In this document: piece after piece, positions 52,098-61,361 of the stretch
Layout: every line of letters starts with the position of its first letter
How positions within the stretch are numbered: position 1 is the stretch's first letter
Source: Lichenibacterium ramalinae
GTDB taxonomy: Bacteria; Pseudomonadota; Alphaproteobacteria; Rhizobiales; Beijerinckiaceae
Direction of reading: 5' to 3'
DNA: 64,000 nucleotides
NCBI RefSeq assembly: GCF_004137085.1
Contig: NZ_QYBC01000002.1
Coordinates: 248,001 to 312,000, forward strand
Made by a program: the position numbers and the translations under genes
The notes under the pieces: model-generated
What the model was told of the DNA's origin: nothing
Seen by the model: the letters and a program-made list of their open reading frames with translations, nothing else
The model's database searches: none

Positions 52098-53561
52098 TTA
52101 ATAGGGCTGCCTTTCCTCCCGCAGTTTTGCATACTCCTTCAAACCAAGATGAACCTTGAACTGAGTAGCAGCATTGTCCCAGCCAGCTTCAGGATCTGTA
52201 TACTGGAATGCCCAGGTCCGACCTCCATAGCCGCTCCTCTTTTCATAACCAAGGACAGAGAATCTATACAAATATGCAAGGGCCTCTCGAAAGTCTGTCT
52301 CGTTTTTTGGTGATTTTCGCCTTTTATATTCCCGCTCAAACTGCTCCACGTCGAACGTCAGCGTACTGATTGCAGAACACGCCTGCAGAGCTTCGTCCCA
52401 ATAAGGCCAGTGAGGGCGTATCTCATCATCGAGCTCTGACTTCAGATAAGACGAATATTCATCACGCGACTTAACGATGTCCTTATTCGTGAATTTTTCC
52501 GCGTTTGTGTCGCGTTTTTTCGCGGTAATAAGTGCGGTATTAAGAAAGCGAATAACGTCTCTGGGACGCAAAAATGTGCGAGCTAGTATATGATTCCATT
52601 TAGACTGCGAGCCTCGCATAAGAACTTCGTCTATCAGACCATGCCAGCCAAGAGTCGATCCCGTTTTGGCGTGAATCCTCGCCTCGATTAATTGAAGAAG
52701 GCTTTCCGGATTCCATTCAAGACTCAAAGAGAGACCTTGGCTAATTTTGTTTTTATCGGAAAATTGCATATCCTCCCAAATGTCTGATCTTAGATATACA
52801 ATCAAGTCAATTGGGCTACCCGATTTTTTATTTTCTATCCTTAATTCTCGAACAGCAAGAATCAAACCAACAAGCATTTTAGTACGGGACTCATCTAATC
52901 TCGACAATCCTTGATCGAGTTCATCAAAATGCAAGCTGAGAGATGAGATTTTAGCTTCCCGTATGACTTTTTGTACGCAAGCCATGATGGCGTTAGTTAG
53001 AGCGCTCAGCTCCAAACCAAGTTGATGATCCTTCCCTGTTCGGCTCAGTTCGATCCCTCCAATCTGATTACCCATAATCGCGGGTTGGAAAGAAGCTTTA
53101 CTGAGCTTCAATTTTTTCGGACGTAGTATGTCTGAGAGCTGCGGCGATGTACCGCCATAATTGTCAATGAGGAACGTTCGCAATAGCGGCGCGTCAATAC
53201 TGAGGCTCACACTTGGATGTGATAGAACCAATGCACTTATTTCGACTGCGACAATGTACTTCCATGAAGCGACATACGCCTCAATGTCTGAGGCACCATG
53301 ATCAACAATTTGTGCATGTACATTCCAGGGATAACCCCGAAGATTCAACGCTTTTGAGAATCGACCTTGTGACCGCTCAGTGAAATGACGGACAATTGCC
53401 GTTTTTCCAGTTCCCTTACGGCCAAGAACAAGAAAAGATTTCCCCTTACTGATGCTTTCAACAGCGTTAGTAAACAGAAAGTAATCAAGAACCAGATCTT
53501 CCTCGGCAGCAACATCGCCGAATGTTTCTATTGAACTGAGCTTAAAGATGCTTCCAGACAT
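52098..53561 (-). CDS. P-loop ATPase (Sll1717-type), AT-rich acquired gene
   Basis: The 487-residue protein has Walker A GRKGTGKTA near residue 50 and Walker B LSLHFDELDQG near 215, with a DE pair typical of STAND/AAA-like ATPases. The C-terminal half looks like a helical, Trp-rich sensor region. It fits the Sll1717-type group of lone ATPases, some found in defence islands; no function is known. Its base composition is clearly AT-richer than its neighbours, with codons such as TTA and AAT, so it was probably acquired. Its stop abuts the uvrB stop with no gap. Confidence 0.8.
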   Translation of the reverse strand: MSGSIFKLSSIETFGDVAAEEDLVLDYFLFTNAVESISKGKSFLVLGRKGTGKTAIVRHFTERSQGRFSKALNLRGYPWNVHAQIVDHGASDIEAYVASWKYIVAVEISALVLSHPSVSLSIDAPLLRTFLIDNYGGTSPQLSDILRPKKLKLSKASFQPAIMGNQIGGIELSRTGKDHQLGLELSALTNAIMACVQKVIREAKISSLSLHFDELDQGLSRLDESRTKMLVGLILAVRELRIENKKSGSPIDLIVYLRSDIWEDMQFSDKNKISQGLSLSLEWNPESLLQLIEARIHAKTGSTLGWHGLIDEVLMRGSQSKWNHILARTFLRPRDVIRFLNTALITAKKRDTNAEKFTNKDIVKSRDEYSSYLKSELDDEIRPHWPYWDEALQACSAISTLTFDVEQFEREYKRRKSPKNETDFREALAYLYRFSVLGYEKRSGYGGRTWAFQYTDPEAGWDNAATQFKVHLGLKEYAKLREERQPY

Positions 53562-54281
53562 ATTCTCGTCGCTCCTGTAGTCCTCATTGTATCAGGGCCA
53601 ACCCAGGTAGGCGAGAGCACAAGCAGAGACTCAAGAGAGAATTTTGGCGCTGCTCCTCACCAGCACCCGCTGGAGGAAAAGCTGCACCGGCGACCTGTTG
53701 CCCCAGAAGCACGACGAGATCGCGGCATGCTGCTCTCTGCGGGCAAGCCCGACCCGGTCAACCGACTCACACCGGAAGGGAAGGTTGACCTCGCATAAGC
53801 TGAGGCCGACGAAGTAGACTTCTCCCCGGACGAGGACGTCCGCGCCATTCTCTTCAAGCACAAGAAGTGAAGCTGAGCTACACACGCCGCGAAACCGCTT
53901 AGCTCGACGGAGTGTTAGGCGATCTGGCCTCGCGATCGCCTCGCTAACGACGCCCTCCAGCCCGTCCGCGGCGACGTGGAGGGTCAGTTCGCGCATGGGT
54001 CCTGCCTCGACAGGCGTGGCTCTATCCCGACCCCGAGCTTCACCCGTGGCTGCGTGATCTTTCAACGATTCGGTCTAAGCCACTCTGCTTTGCCGGATGG
54101 GGCCGCGGGACGGGGGCGCGCAGCCACGGCGCCCTACGCTCGATCGAAGGTATCGGCCCGTGGAATGACGCGGTGCTCGATATGATGTCTGGTGACCGCC
54201 GCTTCACCCCGAGCCATTCCAACAACACCGATCTGTTCGCCATTGCCCGCGACGCGATGTCGGCCCTGCCGCCGAGCTGCC
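53562..54281. other. Degenerate region within the putative island
   Basis: No intact gene is convincing in these 720 bases. A minus-strand frame at 53631-54065 (or from ATG 53996, MRELTLHVAADGLEG) is open for 120-144 residues. It lacks any recognised domain and its composition suggests chance or decay. Part of it is copied at 54927-54960. The region probably holds remnants of transferred DNA. Confidence 0.4.
53907..53940 (+). repeat. Direct repeat, copy A (copy B at 54927-54960)
   Basis: The 34 bases match 54927-54960 at 30 positions, in the same orientation and exactly 1020 bases apart. Both copies open with ACGGAGTGTT and end in CGCGATCGCC. No known element is recognised; a duplicated remnant is the simplest reading. 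Confidence 0.75.
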
Positions 54282-54650
54282 TCACCAGCCCCAGCGCCAG
54301 AAATAGGTGTGGGCGACGTGCCGGAGCAGGACGGCACCGACGACCACGCCGGCCGTGCTCGACAGCCAACCCGCGAGCCCGCCGGACCGCCCCGTGGTCC
54401 ATCCCCGGCCCGCCTCCAGCAGCAGGGCAGCGCTCGCCAGGGCCGTGATCTGCCACCGCGTCTGGTGGTCGGTGATGGTGGCGCGGGTGACGGCCGCCAC
54501 GAGGAAGAACAGCGTCGCCCGCTCGACGTTGCCGCGCAGGCCGATGCCGGGCCAGGCGGCCCCGGACAGCCAGGGGAGCGCGAGGAGCAGCGTCCAGCCA
54601 CCGAGGGTGGCGAGGGCCAGCGTGACGTGGATCCACCAGGCGTGCGGCAC
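54282..54650 (-). CDS. VanZ-like small membrane protein
   Basis: The 122-residue protein has four hydrophobic helices and the VanZ-like pattern of a Glu before RG and a Trp-x-Ser-Thr-x-Gly-Val motif ([15 protein letters not shown]). It starts at GTG. VanZ-type proteins confer low teicoplanin resistance in enterococci, but most members have no known role. It lies inside the putative island, with GC content nearer the host's. Confidence 0.65.
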   Translation of the reverse strand: MPHAWWIHVTLALATLGGWTLLLALPWLSGAAWPGIGLRGNVERATLFFLVAAVTRATITDHQTRWQITALASAALLLEAGRGWTTGRSGGLAGWLSSTAGVVVGAVLLRHVAHTYFWRWGW

Positions 54651-55134
54651 GTCAGGCCGGCGTCCCGCGGTCGAGGTCCGTGTCGTCGCCCATCAAGGCA
54701 CCCTGCCCTCCGTTGCGCGTCGCGAGCCGATCCCGCGGCCGAAGCCGCACGAGCCCGAGCCGGCGCCGGCGCCGGCGCGGAGGTCTATGGCATGTCGGGA
54801 AGCCGCACAACCCAGGTCCCGGCGGCGTCCTGGTCGATGGGCGAGGGATTCATGGCCTTGCCCCGGTCGATGTTCCAGGTCTTCAAGGCCATGTGGAAGG
54901 ACAAGCTGCGCCATACGCGCGGCGCAACGGAGTGTTGGGCGACCTGGCAGCGCGATCGCCCCGGGGAGCCACGGGCGTCCCGGCCCGACCGTCGAACGTC
55001 ACGGTCGTGCTGGCTCCCGAATGCCGGAGAAGCCGGACTCGGGCGTGAGCCGCTGGCGCAGGGGATGGGGGCGGCGCTCGGGCGGCCCGAGGAGCCCGGC
55101 GAACGGGTCGAACCGAGAACCCCGGCGCGCCGCC
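54651..55134. other. Gene-poor region with island boundary
   Basis: No gene is supported in 484 bases. It contains copy B of the 34-base repeat (54927-54960) and the diverged copy of the uvrB 3' end (55024-55074). A plus-strand frame at 54680-55048 is open but lacks any recognisable domain. Confidence 0.5.
55024..55074 (+). repeat. Diverged second copy of the uvrB 3' end
   Basis: These 51 bases match the uvrB terminus (52041-52091) at 42 positions without gaps. In frame they still read [18 protein letters not shown] against [18 protein letters not shown] at the real UvrB end. The same orientation and the AT-rich insert between them are the pattern left when an element integrates at a gene's 3' end and supplies a new terminus. 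Confidence 0.75.
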
Positions 55135-55782
55135 TCAGACCGGCTTGAAGACCAGCGCCAGCGCCATCAGGGCGGCCATGAAGGACAGCAGGATGCCCGA
55201 CGTCAGGTCGAACATGCGCAGCATGTTCTTGCGCCTGAACAGGGGTTCGCAGAGCCGCCCGCCGAAGGCGTAGCCGTAGCAGGAGGCCGTCGCCATGACG
55301 ATCAGGCCGCCGATGAACAGCGCGCGGCAGATCGGCAGCAGGAAGCTGCCGCCGACCGTGGCGGGGATGAACAGCATCTCGACATAGGTGAGCGGGTTCA
55401 GCCAGAAGATGGTCAGCACGCGCCGCAGGCAGTCCGCGGTACTTTCACGCTCGACGCCGCCGATGCGGATCTGCCTGTCGGCGTTGAAATAGGCGCGCAG
55501 CGACGAGAAGGCGAACCAGCACAGGGTGACGAGGCCGAGCCAGGACAGGATGGGGCGCAGCGCGGCGCCCCGCTCGGCGATGCTTTCCGTCAGCGCGAGG
55601 GCCATGACCAGCAGGATCAGGCGGCTGGTCCAGACGGCCGTCGCCACCAGCCCGACCCGCCCGCCGGACAGGCCTTCCCGCATCAGCGTGACGTTGTTGG
55701 GCCCGACCGACAGGATCGATGCCGTGCCCATCGCCATGCCGGCGCAGAACGCACTTCCTTCGAGCAGCTGCAGCAGCGTCAT
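55135..55782 (-). CDS. LysE-family exporter
   Basis: The 215-residue inner-membrane protein has about six helices. The LysE/RhtB signature near the N-terminus reads [17 protein letters not shown], and the later [13 protein letters not shown] segment fits LysE. Members export basic or neutral amino acids; specificity here is unknown. Confidence 0.87.
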   Translation of the reverse strand: MTLLQLLEGSAFCAGMAMGTASILSVGPNNVTLMREGLSGGRVGLVATAVWTSRLILLVMALALTESIAERGAALRPILSWLGLVTLCWFAFSSLRAYFNADRQIRIGGVERESTADCLRRVLTIFWLNPLTYVEMLFIPATVGGSFLLPICRALFIGGLIVMATASCYGYAFGGRLCEPLFRRKNMLRMFDLTSGILLSFMAALMALALVFKPV

Positions 55783-55992
55783 CGTCGCCCCCGGACTTCG
55801 ATGCAGGCCGCCATTACGGCCAAAGCCGCGCCGGAACGCAAGGGTCGCGGCGATAGTCAAGGGGCGCGGCGACAAAAAGATCTCGGCCACGAAGCGGACC
55901 GGTGCCGCGCGGGCGGGCGACGGCGCCCTGCGAACCCGGAAGCGCTCGCCGGCGATGGCCCGCCTCCTCGAGGGCCGGGCGGGCGGTTCCCC

Positions 55993-56469
55993 ATGACTCC
56001 GAGACCGGCAAGCGCTATCCCGGCGCAGACCGGCCGCGCAGTCACGCCGCCGCCCGAAGGAACCCGGCCCGGCATGATCGAGCGATACCGCGAGCACGCC
56101 GCCAACGAGCGCACCTTCCTGGCCTGGGTGCGGACGGCGATCGCCATCATGGCCTTCGGCTTCCTCGTCGAGAAGTTCGACCTGTTCCTCGCCATCGCCG
56201 ACAAGTCCCTCGCCGGGCGGGTCCCGTCGCGGGCCGGCCAGCTCGCCGCCGATGCCGCCGGCCTGCTCCTCATCGTCCTCGGCGCCGCCGTGATGGTCCT
56301 GGCGGCCGTCCGCTTCCGCAAGACCGCCCGGGCCATCGAGAGTCCCGAAACCCTGGCGGGCGGCGACGGCACGCGCCTCGACCTGGTCCTCGCCGGGCTC
56401 CTCACCCTCGTGGGGACGGCCCTGTCGCTCTACCTCGCCTATACGGTGCTGGAGCGGCTCCAGGGTTGA
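55993..56469 (+). CDS. DUF202 (YidH-like) membrane protein
   Basis: The protein has the DUF202 signature [20 protein letters not shown] in its first helix, then two further helices. It is 158 residues from ATG 55993 or 131 from ATG 56074, the latter nearer family length. The function of the family is unknown. Confidence 0.85.
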   Translation: MTPRPASAIPAQTGRAVTPPPEGTRPGMIERYREHAANERTFLAWVRTAIAIMAFGFLVEKFDLFLAIADKSLAGRVPSRAGQLAADAAGLLLIVLGAAVMVLAAVRFRKTARAIESPETLAGGDGTRLDLVLAGLLTLVGTALSLYLAYTVLERLQG

Positions 56470-56605
56470 GCCGGGGCGGATGCGCCGGACGCGCGGCTTT
56501 GTCCTGCGTCCCGATGTTGCATCGGCGGGAAGCGGCACCGGTCGCCCACGTTGGAGTCCCGTGCCGGTACGAACGATCCCGTTCACCGGCCGAGGAGACG
56601 GCATC

Positions 56606-57103
56606 ATGGCGAGCGAAGCTTTCAAGGCGTGGTACGTGCAGGGGCTCCAGGCGGTGAAGACGGCCGCCGACCAGGGACAGGCGGCTTCGAGCCATGCGCA
56701 GGCCCAAGGCGTGCCGCCCGAGGTCAAGACCATCATGGAGGGTGGCGCGAAGGTGTTCGGCCAGCATGCCGAGGCGCTGGGCCGGCTGCTGCAGGGCGCC
56801 GGGGCATCCCCGGGCAGCATGCCCAATGCCTTCATGGACGGGATCCAGAAGGGCAGCCAGCAGATGATCCAGGCCGCGCAGGATCCGGGCGTGCGGGAAG
56901 CCAGCGTCGTGGCGGCGGCGCAGATCGCCACCCATTACTTCATCGCCGCCTACGGCACGCTGGCGTCCAATGCCAAGCATCTCGGCCTCACCGAGGACGC
57001 CGCGACGCTGAAGGGGATGGCGGACGAGATGAAGGCGGCCGACCAGCACATGACCGGCATCGCCGAGACCATGGCCAACGCGCGGGCCAGTTCCGCGAGC
57101 TGA
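56606..57103 (+). CDS. YciE/YciF-like ferritin-fold protein (DUF892)
   Basis: The 165-residue all-helical protein fits the DUF892 family of ferritin-like stress proteins. It has the HAEALGRLLQG segment and the long C-terminal AAAQIATHYFIAAYGTL helix. Metal-ligand residues are not fully clear by eye. A CGAGGAG ribosome site precedes the ATG. Confidence 0.75.
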   Translation: MASEAFKAWYVQGLQAVKTAADQGQAASSHAQAQGVPPEVKTIMEGGAKVFGQHAEALGRLLQGAGASPGSMPNAFMDGIQKGSQQMIQAAQDPGVREASVVAAAQIATHYFIAAYGTLASNAKHLGLTEDAATLKGMADEMKAADQHMTGIAETMANARASSAS

Positions 57104-57197
57104 GCCTCGCCGGCGCGCCCCGGCCGGCCCCAGGGTCGAGGCGCCGCCGCGCGAGTGCGTCGGCGGCGGCCGGCGCGGCGTGCCGCAAGGGCCGGCC

Positions 57198-58436
57198 TCA
57201 CCCGGCCTTGACCACGATGCCCTTGCGCTTGCGAAGCCGCGCGATGGCGGCGTCGTCGAGGTGGAGGTGCTGTTTCACCAGCGCGGGCGGGATCAGCGCC
57301 ATCCATTGCTCGAGCGACACGTCGGTGTAGCGCGGGCCGACGAACATCTCGAGATAGCGGACCGGCTCGTCTCCGGTATTCTCGATGTAATGCCCCATGG
57401 TCTGCGGCACGTAGCCGACGTCCCCGGCCTGGTAGTCGAAGGTGCGGGAGTTGTCGCCGGAAGCGAAGACCGTCATGCGGGCCCGGCCGGAGATGTAATA
57501 CTGCCATTCGGGCGAGCGCGGATGCCAGTGCAGCTCGCGCATGGCGCCCGGCTCGATCTCGACATAGGCGGCCGCGATATGTTCGGACGCCTTGAAGACG
57601 GTGCTGTCGACGATGCGGACGCTGCCGCCCGGGCACGGGCGCGCCGGCATGTCGGCCATGCGGAACACGAAGGGGTTCGGCACGCTGCCGGCCGGGCTGG
57701 CGACGGCCTCGGCGGCGAGCGGCGGGGGCAGCGGGGCGTCGAAGATGTAGAGCTGCTTGGCGGGGATGTCGGCGAAAGCGCTCTCGGGCTCGTCGAAGTT
57801 CTTGGCCAGCACGGATTTGGGGACGCCGGCGAACCACTGCGAGATCAGGAACGTGCTGTCCTCCGAGAAGGCGCCGTTGTCGAACACGAGCAGGAACTCG
57901 CAGCCCTGGTCGAGCGCCTGGATCGAATGGGGGAGGCCCGACGGGAAGTACCACAGGTCACCCTGCCGGACGTCGGCGATGAAGTTGCGCCCTTCCTCGT
58001 CCACGCAGGTGATGCGGGCACTGCCGTTCAGCATCAGGGACCATTCGTTCTCCTTGTGCCAGTGCAGCTCGCGGATGGCGCCGGGCAGCAGCCGCATGTC
58101 GACGCCCGCCATGGCGGTCGACACGGGCAGCTCCCGCACGGTGGTTTCCCGCGCCCAACCGCCCTCCAGCAGGCGATTGTGGCTCAGGCCGAAGGGCCAT
58201 TTCAGATTGGGGACCTTGCCGGAATCCGTGACCGGGGAGGCCAGGAGGTCGGGGTTGTCGCGGTCCGCCCCGAGGTTGCGCGGCCCGAGGTCCGGCGCTC
58301 CCCGGCGGCCGTCGACGGGCTGCGGGACGTCGCCGGACGGGGCGGCACCGGTCGGGGCGGCACCGGCGCCGTTGGCCGCCAGGGCCCCGGTGAGGGCCGT
58401 CGCGGCCAGCATCGTTCGGCGTGTGATCGGGTCCAT
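57198..58436 (-). CDS. oxdC: Oxalate decarboxylase (bicupin), Tat-exported
   Basis: The 412-residue protein has a twin-arginine-type signal (RRTMLAATALTGALA) and two cupin domains. Each carries a Mn site: RELHWHKENEW with HSIQA, and RELHWHPRSPEW with MGHYIEN. The active-site lid reads SEDST; the B. subtilis decarboxylase has SENST, whereas the oxidase-engineered form has DASN, so decarboxylation of oxalate to formate and CO2 is expected. It is divergent from cspA. Confidence 0.93.
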   Translation of the reverse strand: MDPITRRTMLAATALTGALAANGAGAAPTGAAPSGDVPQPVDGRRGAPDLGPRNLGADRDNPDLLASPVTDSGKVPNLKWPFGLSHNRLLEGGWARETTVRELPVSTAMAGVDMRLLPGAIRELHWHKENEWSLMLNGSARITCVDEEGRNFIADVRQGDLWYFPSGLPHSIQALDQGCEFLLVFDNGAFSEDSTFLISQWFAGVPKSVLAKNFDEPESAFADIPAKQLYIFDAPLPPPLAAEAVASPAGSVPNPFVFRMADMPARPCPGGSVRIVDSTVFKASEHIAAAYVEIEPGAMRELHWHPRSPEWQYYISGRARMTVFASGDNSRTFDYQAGDVGYVPQTMGHYIENTGDEPVRYLEMFVGPRYTDVSLEQWMALIPPALVKQHLHLDDAAIARLRKRKGIVVKAG

Positions 58437-58747
58437 GACGGTTCCGGAGTTGGACGGCCGCGGGCGGCCGGTGAACCGATCAACGCGAGGTGCGGACGCG
58501 AGTTCGCGCGGGCTCCGCCGGCCCCCGAAGCCCGCCTTCGACCGCGGCAGTCGCAAATCGAGCTTGACGCCGGCAAACGGCTGGCCTATCAACAAGCCAT
58601 CGATCTTAGGCTGTACGTTCAAGCCATGGCGCTGAGGCACTCTCAAGTCCTCGCGCAAGCTGATGACCTCTCCTATCACTGTCGATCTCACGTCGTCCCG
58701 CGCATCCGCGCGTGGCGGCCCTTTCCTCACGCAGACAGGAGTTCATC
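58437..58747. other. Divergent intergenic region, oxdC / cold-shock gene
   Basis: No gene is seen in 311 bases. It holds the cspA promoter at 58564-58592 and a 5' untranslated region of roughly 150 bases, typical of cold-shock mRNAs. The oxdC promoter was not identified. Confidence 0.6.
58564..58592 (+). promoter_or_regulatory. Sigma-70-type promoter of the cold-shock gene
   Basis: TTGACG (58564-58569) and TATCAA (58587-58592) are separated by 17 bases. This is a near-consensus housekeeping promoter about 155 bases before the start codon. Confidence 0.6.
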
Positions 58748-58957
58748 ATGAGCACTGGTACAGTGAAGTGGTTCAACGCCACCAAAGGCTTCGGTTTCAT
58801 TCAGCCCGACGACGGCGGCCAGGACGTGTTCGTCCACATCAGCGCCGTCGAGCGCGCCGGCATGAGCAACCTTTCGGACGGGCAGAAGCTCTCGTACGAG
58901 CTGGTTCCCGACCGTCGCTCGGGCAAGATGTCCGCCGACAAGCTGCAGGCCGAGTGA
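58748..58957 (+). CDS. cspA: Cold-shock protein (CspA family)
   Basis: The 69-residue single cold-shock domain protein binds single-stranded RNA and DNA. RNP1 is KGFGFI and RNP2 is VFVHIS. An AGGAG site precedes the ATG. It has its own promoter, a long leader and a terminator, so it is a single-gene unit. Confidence 0.96.
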   Translation: MSTGTVKWFNATKGFGFIQPDDGGQDVFVHISAVERAGMSNLSDGQKLSYELVPDRRSGKMSADKLQAE

Positions 58958-59367
58958 TATCGCGACTCTGACGTCCACCTGGTGACCACGGATGTACTGG
59001 CACCGGTGAGGACGTTTCGGGTCTGATGGTTTGAGGGTCGAGACCTGGTCTCGGCCCTTTTTCGTGCGTGTACCCTTCCCTTCGGGTCGGCCCTCGCCCC
59101 GGCCTGTCGGCCTGCGATTCACAGGCGCCCCACCCTGATCTCCGGCTCGTCATGCCGCCCCGGTCCCGCGGCGCGGAGGCACCGGGCCGCATCTGCCGTC
59201 CAGGCGACGACGCCGGGACACGAGCCGCAGGCGCTTCGGCGTCCTCCGGGCGATTTTGACAGGCAGCATTGTCACACCCCGGTTGACCCTCGGTTAACCA
59301 CGTTCCACGATGGTCATGTACGGTTCATCTTGAAGAAACCGGCGCGGTGAGTCGGAGGGAACGGGTC
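58958..59367. other. Region after the cold-shock gene
   Basis: These 410 bases contain the terminator at 59034-59062 and no gene. A GGTTAACCA palindrome near 59290 lies before the next small gene and may be part of its promoter. Confidence 0.45.
59034..59062 (+). terminator. Rho-independent terminator after the cold-shock gene
   Basis: A 10-bp stem with one G-T wobble (AGGGTCGAGA / TCTCGGCCCT) and a 5-base loop is followed by TTTTT at 59058-59062. Confidence 0.88.
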
Positions 59368-59598
59368 ATGTTCAAGATCGCGACAGTCGGATCGCTCGTC
59401 CTCTGGGCCGGGATCGCCTGGTGCACGGTCGCCCTCGGCTTGGCGCTGCACCGCGGGCCGTTCGCCATCACGCCGTCGGCGCTGACCGGTTCGCTGCTCT
59501 GCATCTGCCTCGCCGGCGCCGTCGCGGGCCTGTGGATCGGTGAAGAGATGCGTTGGGCTCGCCCGTCCGAGCGTCGGCCCCGCTCCGGCCATCTTTGA
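59368..59598 (+). CDS. Small two-helix membrane protein
   Basis: The 76-residue protein has two hydrophobic helices (about residues 4-28 and 38-58) and a basic C-terminal tail. CGGAGGG lies 7 bases before ATG 59368. No family is recognised. Confidence 0.7.
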   Translation: MFKIATVGSLVLWAGIAWCTVALGLALHRGPFAITPSALTGSLLCICLAGAVAGLWIGEEMRWARPSERRPRSGHL

Positions 59599-60199
59599 CA
59601 CCGGCGACACACCGCCCCAAGGCGGGACCGGTTCCTGCAGGCCACGCCGGGGCCGACCCGCGGCAACCCTCGAACAGCCACCCGCATCCAAGCCTGAACG
59701 GTCGGTCCGCCTTCGCATCGGCCTGACTGGCCCCGAAGCGCCGTCGCATCCCGTCCCGACGCCATGGCGGACCGGCAACCTCGCCCTTCCGGCCCGAACG
59801 GTGTCTCCGGTCATCGCCCGCCACATCGGCCCCACCGCGTCGCCGAAGGGCGACCGCGTCCGGCCACGACGGCAAGCCCCCTCGACACCGCACGGGTCCG
59901 CGCCGAAGCGCCGTGACTTCCGTATGGGAAGGCGACAGCCGGCCTTTGCCGCCGCCGCCGATCTACCGCAGTGCAACAGCCTTGCAGACCATTCAAGTCG
60001 AGACGGGCTGAGCGCCAGGACAGACGCGTGGAGATGAGACCAGACGCCGCATATCGGTGTTCCCAGCGCCGAAAATCCATCGTTTGCTGGAAGCCGAATT
60101 GCGGATTCACGATATCTTAAGTTGGTTTGAGCCAAAAATTATCGTAAGCTAGCGAAGAGATGCAAATTACCTAAAACAGTTCCTTTAAGAGGACAGCCG
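59599..60199. other. Gene-free region before the XRE-cupin regulator
   Basis: No frame in these 601 bases looks coding on either strand. The last 150 bases are strikingly AT-rich for this genome. They contain TTGGTT and TAAGCT spaced 17 bases apart around 60120-60150, and a TTGG...CCAA inverted repeat, so the regulator's promoter and perhaps an autoregulatory operator lie there. Confidence 0.45.
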
Positions 60200-60805
60200 A
60201 TGCACGGAACGATTGGAAGGCCTCTCGACGATACCCTCGACGCCCGCACGGCCGAGCGGTTGAGCACGCGCCTGCGGCTGGCGCGCCATATGCGCGGCAT
60301 GACGCTCAAGGTGCTGGCCGATGCGGCGGGCTGTTCCGAAAGTCTGCTGTCCAAGATCGAGAACGGGAAGGCCTATCCCTCGCTGCCGATGCTCAACCGG
60401 CTCGTCCAGGCGCTCGGCATCGGCATGGGCTGGATGTTCGAGGACCGGGACGGGCGCGAGCCCGTCATCGCCCGGTCGGGTCACCGTCCCGCCGCCGCGG
60501 TGGCGGTCGAGGCCGGTCACGTCATCACGGTCGAGAAGGTCATCCCGGACAGCGGCGAGCATGCCCTCCAGTGCAGCATCCTCCACGTCGATCCGGGCGC
60601 GTCCAGCCCCGGCGAGCACCGCCATGCCGGCGAGGAGGCCGGCTACCTGCTCGACGGTCAGCTGGAACTGCTCATCGACGGCCGCCCCCACCGTTTGAGC
60701 GCCGGCGACGCCTTCGCATTCCGCTCCGACCAGCCGCACAGCTTTCGCAACATCGGCCAGACACGCGCCAGCATCTTCTGGGTCAACACTCCGCCGCTGC
60801 TGTAA
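60200..60805 (+). CDS. XRE-family regulator with cupin domain
   Basis: The 201-residue protein has an N-terminal XRE helix-turn-helix (about residues 22-80, with TLKVLADAAGCSESLLSKIENGKAYPSLPML) and a C-terminal cupin (about 110-195, HRHAGEEAGYLLDGQ and PHSFRNIG). Such PuuR/SutR-like regulators sense small metabolites through the cupin. The target genes are not evident. Confidence 0.92.
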   Translation: MHGTIGRPLDDTLDARTAERLSTRLRLARHMRGMTLKVLADAAGCSESLLSKIENGKAYPSLPMLNRLVQALGIGMGWMFEDRDGREPVIARSGHRPAAAVAVEAGHVITVEKVIPDSGEHALQCSILHVDPGASSPGEHRHAGEEAGYLLDGQLELLIDGRPHRLSAGDAFAFRSDQPHSFRNIGQTRASIFWVNTPPLL

Positions 60806-60991
60806 GGGCGCTCGCGGCGACGGCGGGATGGGCCTCGCGGTCCCGCGCCGTCGCCGATCTGCCGCGCCGGTCCTGACGCGGCGCACCGGCCGAACGCATC
60901 GTCCCCACAATCCACAGGCCGGCGGGACTGGCCGCGGGCCGGCCGGTGCCCTAGAACAAAACATGAACAAGCGGCGGTGGCGGGGGACATC

Positions 60992-61210
60992 ATGGATATG
61001 AGGATGGGGGATTCGGTGCGGCTGAAGGCCGGTTCGGAGCTATGGGACCTGTTCGAACCCTGGGCGGACCTGACCGGGCGTGTGGCGGGCGTCTATGCCG
61101 ACGGGGCTATGATCGCCGTCGACTATCCACCGCCCTTCGAGGCCTATACGTCCGCCGTTCCGGCGGCCGAGTTCCGGCACGATCCGGCACCGGACGATGC
61201 GCCCTTCTGA
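60992..61210 (+). CDS. Small protein of unknown function
   Basis: The 72-residue acidic protein starts MDMRMGDSVRLKAGSE and has a GRVAGVYADGAMIAVDYPP centre that looks like a small beta-barrel (SH3/KOW-like) fold. No family is confirmed. A GGGGGAC stretch precedes the ATG. Confidence 0.6.
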   Translation: MDMRMGDSVRLKAGSELWDLFEPWADLTGRVAGVYADGAMIAVDYPPPFEAYTSAVPAAEFRHDPAPDDAPF

Positions 61211-61361
61211 CGTGGGACGGCACCGCCGGCCGCCGCCCACACCGCCGCCGGCAGGGGTCGGTCGGGGTCGAGGCGGTCAGCGCCCCCGCAACAACGAGAG
61301 ATTGACAACCCGGTCCCGTCGCAGCACCTGATCGAACGGGTCTGTTCGAGGTATCGGCCGG

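Noticed and set aside
53631-54065. A 144-codon minus-strand gene
   Set aside because: No domain, weak start context and part of the sequence is repeated elsewhere in the island; treated as degenerate DNA.
54680-55148. Plus-strand frames near the island's right edge
   Set aside because: Arg/Pro/Ser-rich composition and no domain; only the short uvrB-tail match is meaningful.
59540-60110. Overlapping open frames on both strands before the XRE regulator
   Set aside because: None has a good ribosome site or protein-like composition; all look like chance frames in GC-rich DNA.
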